Shown: positions 58,684-64,000 of the stretch, one piece after another
Layout: each line of letters opens with the position of its first letter
Numbering within the stretch: position 1 is the stretch's first letter
DNA from: Leishmania mexicana MHOM/GT/2001/U1103
Taxonomy: Eukaryota > Euglenozoa > Kinetoplastea > Trypanosomatida > Trypanosomatidae
Reading direction: 5' to 3'
Length of the DNA: 64,000 nt
Assembly (NCBI RefSeq): GCF_000234665.1
Contig: NC_018335.1
Location: 1,054,001 to 1,118,000 of the forward strand
Position numbers and translations under genes: made by a program
The notes under the pieces: generated by a model
The model's database searches: none
Told to the model about the DNA's origin: nothing
What the model saw: the letters and a program-made list of their open reading frames with translations, nothing else

Positions 58684-60936
58684 CTAACGCAGCGTACCTT
58701 TGCGCCGCGACATCATCTGCGCCGCGCTGTTCACTGCTTGCGTCGCCAGGTTTCCAGCGTTTTGCCAGCCGCGCCGAAGGGTGCCCTGGGTCTTGGCGAA
58801 GTGGTAGCCGAGGATATCCCAGAAGCTCACCGTCTCGTTGGCGCTGCGCTGGATCACGTAGAAGGGAGGAAGCCCGTCGCTGAGGCAGCGATGTTCATCG
58901 CAGTAAGCGCCGAAAAGAACCGCCTCCTTCAAGCTCAGCTCTCCAGCAGCGGCGTGGCGCGCATTCCTCTCCTCGTATGCCGCCTCCCCTGCGTGTCCGC
59001 CGTTTGAAGATCGGTTCGTGATCATCAGCACGTGATTGCGCTCCTCAACTACTCTCTGCTGACTGTCGCGGCACATTTGATAGCACACGCAGCACAGCGG
59101 CTCCCAGCCAAGCGAATAGCGCTGGCCCTCGCACTTCACATCGGGTCCCACCCCTCGCTCGGCGCAGCACTTGGGGCAGAAGAACTGCCCGCACCGTCCG
59201 CACATGACACGCGTGACGGTGGCAGAGAAGGGCGTGTGGCAGTCTGCCGCTGCGCAGGCGACGCTGTACCGCGGGACGCAGAGGTACTGGGTGGGGTCCA
59301 TGACCCGCTCCCGGTATGCCTGGTGATCCATAACCTCCAGCGTGTGCAGCAGCGCGCTCGACTCGCAGAGAAGCTCATCAAGCCTCTGCAGGACAGGCGT
59401 GGTCTGGTCGGCGGCGGCATTCCAGGCGGTGTCCATCTTCGCAAAGAAGGCAGCGCCAAGCACAGAGGTGTCCATAGCGCGCACCCGGTTGGCGAGGAGA
59501 ACATCGCGGACACGCATCCGGACGAAGGCGTTGCGTTCGCGGGTGAGATCAGCCTTCGTCGTAGCCCCAGGCTGCGAGGATAAGGGAGTAGTGGAGGGCG
59601 CTGGAGTGGCGGAGGCAACGGGTCTATTCTTTGCTCGAGGGGTACCGGCATCACGGTGTGCCTCCGTGCCCGTCGTCTTGCTCTCATGAACCGTCCATGG
59701 TCGCTGCAGAGCTGTGGGGTGCGGTGATGCGCCCTCCTCCGCCTGCCGCGACCCCAGTCGCCGCGCATGATTGGCGAGCGCCATACGTGAAAACGTGGTG
59801 AAGGAGCGGATTTCGTCCTCATCTTCATCGCTCTCCGTGGTGCTGGCGGCGGCGCTCTCAGCTGCTGGAGCCGCGCTGGATTCCATCGTCATAGCATGAA
59901 TCGTGTCCGTGTGAGTCGTGGCGGTGGTAACGGTGATGTTACCCCCTGCATCTTCCTGCAGCACACGCTGGGTAGCGCTGGGGATCCAGTGGTCGGTTGT
60001 GTACTCTAGCTCCACGGTACATCCAGCCGGCAACTCGGACGCGCTGTTGGTAGTGGCGGCAAAGGTGGCGGTCAGTCGCGAGGAGGAGGGGCCAGAGGCG
60101 TCGTCGTTCGTCGCTTCCTCACGGGCAGCAGCAATGGCGGCTATCGAGGAAGGTGACATCTCCTCCAACGAGATCACCGGCGGCGTTTGCACACCATCGG
60201 AGGGCATCAGCGGGTCAGCGTCCGAAGCCAAGAAGTGGGCGGAGGCTGCACCAGATCCGCAACCGCCACCACCGGCGGTGGCTCGAAGGGCATCGATTGT
60301 AGCCGTGTTCCCTTCAAAAAGTGCGGTCGCTCTCGAGGTGGCTGACGTGTCAGCCAATGCACCCGTGGCTTTGGCGGCAGGCGGCGGTGATGCCGCGCCC
60401 AGTGCGGAGGCCGTCCACTCCCCCGCGCGTTTCCACTGCACCACACCGGCGCCACAGGTGCCACCCCTGCCGTTGTCGTGGTCATGGCTCTCCTCCCTGT
60501 CGCCTTTTGCTTCGTCAGCGAAGTGCACAGTCCGGGCCGCAGCCTGAGCGCTCGTCGCAGCATCCGCCTCATCACCCTCATCAGAGTTCACGTACACAAA
60601 GTCGTCGACGCAGGTGAGCTCAAACTCGTCATGTAGTGCCTTCAACTCCTTCGCGGTCAGCTGCTTGACAGCGCGGTCGATCTCCGTCTCCGAGATGAGC
60701 GGTGGGGACTTGAGAACGGTAAAGGGGTCGATGCGAACGCTGCGAAGACTGCTGCCCTCCGGCACCTTGCCGGCGGCCGAGGACACTTCACGGAAGCGGT
60801 TCCACGATGCCAAGAGGTTCTCAATGGAGTCCAACGTCGGGGTCACTGTAGAAAGGTAAACGTGCGTGCGGTCGTGCAACTCCTGTGCATCATGCGGTAC
60901 CGCATGCTGCGGTGAGCCGTCAGAGGTGAGAGTCAT
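58684..60936 (-). CDS. FYVE-like zinc-finger protein
   Basis: The protein has 750 residues from MTLTSDGSPQHAVPHDAQEL. Residues about 560-625 carry a Cys array of FYVE type: CAAADCHTPFSATVTR, then CGRCGQFFCPKCC, and after a spacer CCVCYQMC, giving eight metal-ligand positions. FYVE domains bind PI3P on endosomes, but the basic R(R/K)HHCR patch that reads PI3P is replaced by TRVMCGRCG, so lipid binding is uncertain. Upstream, residues about 45-115 contain helices (LDSIENLLASWNRFREVSSA; EIDRAVKQLTAKELKALHDE) followed by a long Ala/Ser/Thr-rich disordered region. The C-terminal segment (YVIQRSANETVSFWDILGYH) looks ordered. The frame extends 76 codons upstream in TA/CA-repeat-derived sequence and is trimmed to the ATG at 60936. 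Confidence 0.83.
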   Translation of the reverse strand: MTLTSDGSPQHAVPHDAQELHDRTHVYLSTVTPTLDSIENLLASWNRFREVSSAAGKVPEGSSLRSVRIDPFTVLKSPPLISETEIDRAVKQLTAKELKALHDEFELTCVDDFVYVNSDEGDEADAATSAQAAARTVHFADEAKGDREESHDHDNGRGGTCGAGVVQWKRAGEWTASALGAASPPPAAKATGALADTSATSRATALFEGNTATIDALRATAGGGGCGSGAASAHFLASDADPLMPSDGVQTPPVISLEEMSPSSIAAIAAAREEATNDDASGPSSSRLTATFAATTNSASELPAGCTVELEYTTDHWIPSATQRVLQEDAGGNITVTTATTHTDTIHAMTMESSAAPAAESAAASTTESDEDEDEIRSFTTFSRMALANHARRLGSRQAEEGASPHPTALQRPWTVHESKTTGTEAHRDAGTPRAKNRPVASATPAPSTTPLSSQPGATTKADLTRERNAFVRMRVRDVLLANRVRAMDTSVLGAAFFAKMDTAWNAAADQTTPVLQRLDELLCESSALLHTLEVMDHQAYRERVMDPTQYLCVPRYSVACAAADCHTPFSATVTRVMCGRCGQFFCPKCCAERGVGPDVKCEGQRYSLGWEPLCCVCYQMCRDSQQRVVEERNHVLMITNRSSNGGHAGEAAYEERNARHAAAGELSLKEAVLFGAYCDEHRCLSDGLPPFYVIQRSANETVSFWDILGYHFAKTQGTLRRGWQNAGNLATQAVNSAAQMMSRRKGTLR

Positions 60937-63399
60937 TCGTACTGAGCCAGGAACGACTACGTATATGTATATATCTATACATGTATATATAAATATGTGT
61001 GTGTGTTGCTGTGCTACTTGAAAGGTGGAGCAGGAGCCGAAGAAATGCGCCACCTCAGGCAAAACGCCGGCCGCACAGCGGGGCAGTGGGGAAGAGAAAG
61101 ATCGATGCCGAGCGCGAGTGCGCAGGCGAGTACCACGACCCGCCAACACCCCAACACACAGCACCTACGCACTTGCGACGTACTGTAACAAAAAAAAAAA
61201 GAAACAAAGAAAGCGCGCAATGTCGGGGAACAAAGGAAAAAGATGAAGATGGTAAAGCAGCGGCGAACGGAGAAAGACACGCAAATAGAGCAGCAAGCAG
61301 ACGACGCGCACGCGTGCCGAGACACACACACACAGACGTAAGGGCTGTGAGAGAGTTCGGCGAGGAGGGGAAACGAGAAGCAGTAACAGCAGTGTAAAAG
61401 AAGGTACTTTACGCGACGGACGAGGTCGATACCAACGCGGAGAAGAAGAGATGCGATGGGGTCAATACGGAGGAGGAGGAGGTAAAATGCAGAAAGAAAA
61501 GCGCAAAAAAACAAGAGAAGGAAGGGGAGCGCAGACTGTGAGCAAGACAGTGCTACGTGGGAGAGACAGCGGGAGAGTAAGAAGAGAGTGGGTGCGGGAG
61601 CAAATCACGCAGTCTATCTGTTTTGGGGGTAGAAGAAGCGCTGCTCTTCCAGCGGTTCTCCTGCGTTGAATGCTGTGGTGCGGTTGTTGCTTTACGTTTG
61701 ATGCAAAGATTCCTGCTCTAGTGCGCAGAAGGTGGCTGAACGGAGACGAACCCGGTGCCCCGTGGGCGTGTTTGTTGTGTTGGGGTATGTATCTGTTGCT
61801 GGGAGAGTGAGCCACAAAGACGTTCTGGCGAAAAATGCGTGCAACCCAGCGAATACTGTGAAATTTGCAGCGAAGCTGACTCCTGTTTTTTTTATTTTTC
61901 AGAGAGGCGGTCGAGCTCTTGCGCGCAGCCGGCTACGGGAGCTGTAACGGGAGCAGCAAGTGAAGGACGTCGAAAGGAGAAAGGCGGACGAGAGGCGGAA
62001 AACGGAAAAAAGTGATGGGGAGCTGTCGGAGGCGATGCAAGGGGGTCCTTCAAAACGTCTCTCCTAATGGAGAGCAGGGGGGCAGCGTGATTTGAGCCGC
62101 TCTCTCTCCCCGCAGCGACCACACATAAAGTGGCACAACGGAAGAAGATGAAGCGTGTCGCTCTCTCCATTATAGGCGAAGCACACCAGGCCGCGTGCAA
62201 GGCGAGCCCACCTGACGATGCTGCTCTCCCATCTGTCATCAGTCAAGAATATCGGCACAAGGTGTCAAAAATAAAATAAAGAAGCAGCGGTGCAATGATC
62301 TCTTCTCATGCATACGCGGAGCCTACGACGAACACGAGTCAATGCACTGGTGCAAGCACGACAGAATCACGCTGGACTCCACTACTCATAGCGGATGGAC
62401 ACCGTTTCCTTGTGGGGCTCCCCTTGTGTGTTCGTTGGGGCGTGGAGGGGGTGTGGGGAGGAGGGTGAAGAGGAGGAGGAGGAGGGTGATTGTTGTTTCT
62501 TCGTACTGTTCGTATTGGAGTGCAACGACACACACACACGCATGCACACGAGTACCACGCAAAAAGGAATAGAAGCATGGGGGAGGGGGGAGGGGAGGGA
62601 TTTTGGTACATAGGTGTACCGAAGACGAGGAGCAAACACAGACAGGAGTTATCTGAACAGCAGCAAAAAAAAAGAAAAGAACGACGGAGGCGGTGCAAAA
62701 AGACGAATTACATGGAATCACACACAGCAGCGGACAGGGACGAGGCGCGGATGCCGTTATGTGAGGCGGGTAAACCCCCGCACATCACAAGGTATACACG
62801 CGCGATTAGATGAATCGCGTAAAAGAATCCCTCGCACGCAAGTAATTGGTGTGTATGTGTGTGTGTGTGCCTTCGTTTTGCCTTTCCTCCTCACCTCTTC
62901 GCGCTATGCATGTGTCTATCTGTGTCTGTATGTGTGTGTGTGTGTGTGTGGGTGTGTGTGGGTGTCTGCGTCGGTTTCTCCGCATCTCGGCCCAGACAAA
63001 GGAAAACGAAAACCAAAAAAATGAAAAAAAAGGCAGTGCGATGCGTGTGGAGGCACGCGAAATGAGGCCGAATGAATACGCACAAAGATGTCAAACGAGA
63101 GAGGAGAGAGAAAATCCTTGGAAAGGCATTCAACAGTGAGGTCTGATACGCCATGCCGCAACGGAAGAGCACAGGCACCTACACTTCTGCACAGCAGCAG
63201 CAGCACACACACACAGACACGCGAAACTCAGCCCAGCCTCTATAACCAAGCACAGCCTTCACAGCCTGTCTGTTCTCTCTTCTCACACACACATGCATTC
63301 TGTGCATCGCCCCCCCCGGAGAGCAACGAGAAGCGAAAACAATAGAACTGTGTGCCAAGCATACCGTTTATCGACGCATCCATTCTCTGCCACACAACA
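60937..63399. other. Long non-coding stretch
   Basis: It holds the 5' flank of the FYVE-like gene, with an AT-rich (TATA)n patch at 60960-61000 and an A-run at 61190-61200, and probably much of the 3'UTR of a gene beyond the right edge. (TG)n tracts occur near 62849-62868 and 62932-62960, and CA-rich DNA near 63204-63222. No convincing ORF is present on either strand. Confidence 0.55.
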
Positions 63400-63850
63400 G
63401 GCGTTCCATTCCGCTCTACCTGCCCGCCCCAGGCCCACCTTGCGTGGTGCGAAGGAGCCGTGGACACGCGCGGTACAGCAACGCCGACTCCGCCATCTGA
63501 GAGTACGACCCCTGCCTCCAATTCTGCCCGCCCTCTCCGCCGGTTGCCTCACGGCTGCTTCCATTATGCCGATCGCCACCTGGTGCGTCCCCCTCGGGGC
63601 GGCTCAGACTCACCACACCAGTGGGTAGTGCGAGGGTCGGAGGTGAGATGTGCTCGAGTCGCGCGGACACTCTGTCTATCACATGGATGGCACAAACGTG
63701 CTCACTGTCGCAGGTTGCTCCGACGCAACGCCGTCCAGGACCCCACCGCCGACATCAGCAGCGATGCATCGCTCTGGCCTCCTCTATGTCGCAAGTACCT
63801 GACCCTGTCACCACCAGAAAGTGGCTCTGGCGTTGACAGGAATTAGGGAA
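63400..63850 (+). mobile_element. Degenerate SIDER-like retroposon segment (tentative)
   Basis: This GC-rich block has a composition unlike the surrounding CA/GA-rich spacer. On the plus strand it contains segments I associate with Leishmania SIDER elements, such as CACGGCTGCTTCCATTATGC, CCGATCGCCACCTGGTGCGT and CCCCCTCGGGGCGGCTCAGA. These short extinct retroposons are common in Leishmania 3'UTRs and can affect mRNA stability. Open frames across it in several phases carry no domain. The orientation is opposite to the genes here. The call rests on recall of the family's look, not on an alignment. The ends are approximate, and a poly(A) end is not obvious. Confidence 0.45.
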
Positions 63851-64000
63851 GCTGCTCGGATTCTACACACAGAGTGAAGGTGCTGAACCTTGACACCACA
63901 CACTGCGGTGTCCTCACGACATCCGGGTAAAGTAACTAAGAAAGCCGTGAGGCAAAGAAACGCAAGGCGAGTACATGCAGAGCCCCTTCCCCACCACACA
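63851..64000. other. Right-edge non-coding sequence
   Basis: I see nothing assignable here. It is presumably 3'UTR or spacer of the next gene upstream in transcription. Confidence 0.5.

Noticed and set aside
63352..63846. Plus-strand 164-codon frame near the right edge
   Set aside because: Other frames are equally open, there is no protein-like pattern, and the region looks like a retroposon fragment.
1..64000. Search for a strand-switch region, tRNA, rRNA, CRISPR array, insertion sequence or protein-coding plus-strand gene
   Set aside because: None was seen. All supported genes share one strand, and no cloverleaf-like or array-like sequence stood out by eye.

Overview
The window is typical trypanosomatid nuclear DNA, most likely from Leishmania or a close relative. 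Every convincing gene lies on the minus strand, so it is part of one unidirectional polycistronic unit transcribed from high to low coordinates. No intron is visible. Intergenic spaces are about 0.7-3 kb and hold (CA)n/(TG)n and poly-C/poly-G tracts. Pyrimidine tracts followed by AG (trans-splice acceptors) sit just upstream of start codons. The closeness to known Leishmania proteins, most clearly the arsenate/antimonate reductase ACR2, supports this. From memory ACR2 lies on L. major chromosome 32; this was not checked.

Reading in transcription order (right to left). The right end (60937-64000) is non-coding and carries a segment resembling a degenerate SIDER retroposon. Then come: a FYVE-like zinc-finger protein (58684-60936); DNAAF4, a dynein-arm assembly factor (55030-56940); a URI-type prefoldin-like protein (52064-53749); a coiled-coil protein with repeated CTFxP modules (47792-51163); proteasome lid subunit RPN7 (44939-46165); an RBM28/Nop4-like ribosome-biogenesis factor (42063-43409); a very large polytopic membrane protein (36334-40431); a DEDDh 3'-5' exonuclease (33559-34773); a large propeller/solenoid-like protein (29554-32841); a disordered protein ending in a CaaX box (24381-27224); a decayed MEMO-like pseudogene (about 22530-23131); a coiled-coil protein (18116-20758); a Sec7-domain ARF exchange factor (12371-16945); ACR2 (10420-10803); a multidomain protein with degenerate Nudix-like and G3E-GTPase-like regions (6314-9328); TRAPP subunit TRAPPC4/Trs23 (5044-5493); ribosomal protein eL27 (3689-4093); and an unrecognised helical protein cut by the left edge (1-2041).

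As usual in trypanosomatids, neighbours are functionally mixed: translation, vesicle traffic (TRAPP, ARF-GEF, FYVE-like), protein turnover, RNA processing, flagellar assembly and metalloid reduction. DNAAF4 and URI, both linked to HSP90/R2TP co-chaperone biology, are adjacent. Expression would be set after transcription, through trans-splicing and 3'UTRs. Several starts were moved inward because the longest open frames read back through the splice acceptor or begin at non-ATG codons. The most unusual items are the MEMO-like pseudogene, the double pseudo-enzyme at 6314-9328, the CVVL prenylation motif, the short upstream ORF overlapping the ARF-GEF start, and a coding-like 36-codon segment with no in-frame start (29293-29400). 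No tRNA, rRNA, CRISPR array, insertion sequence or strand-switch region was seen.
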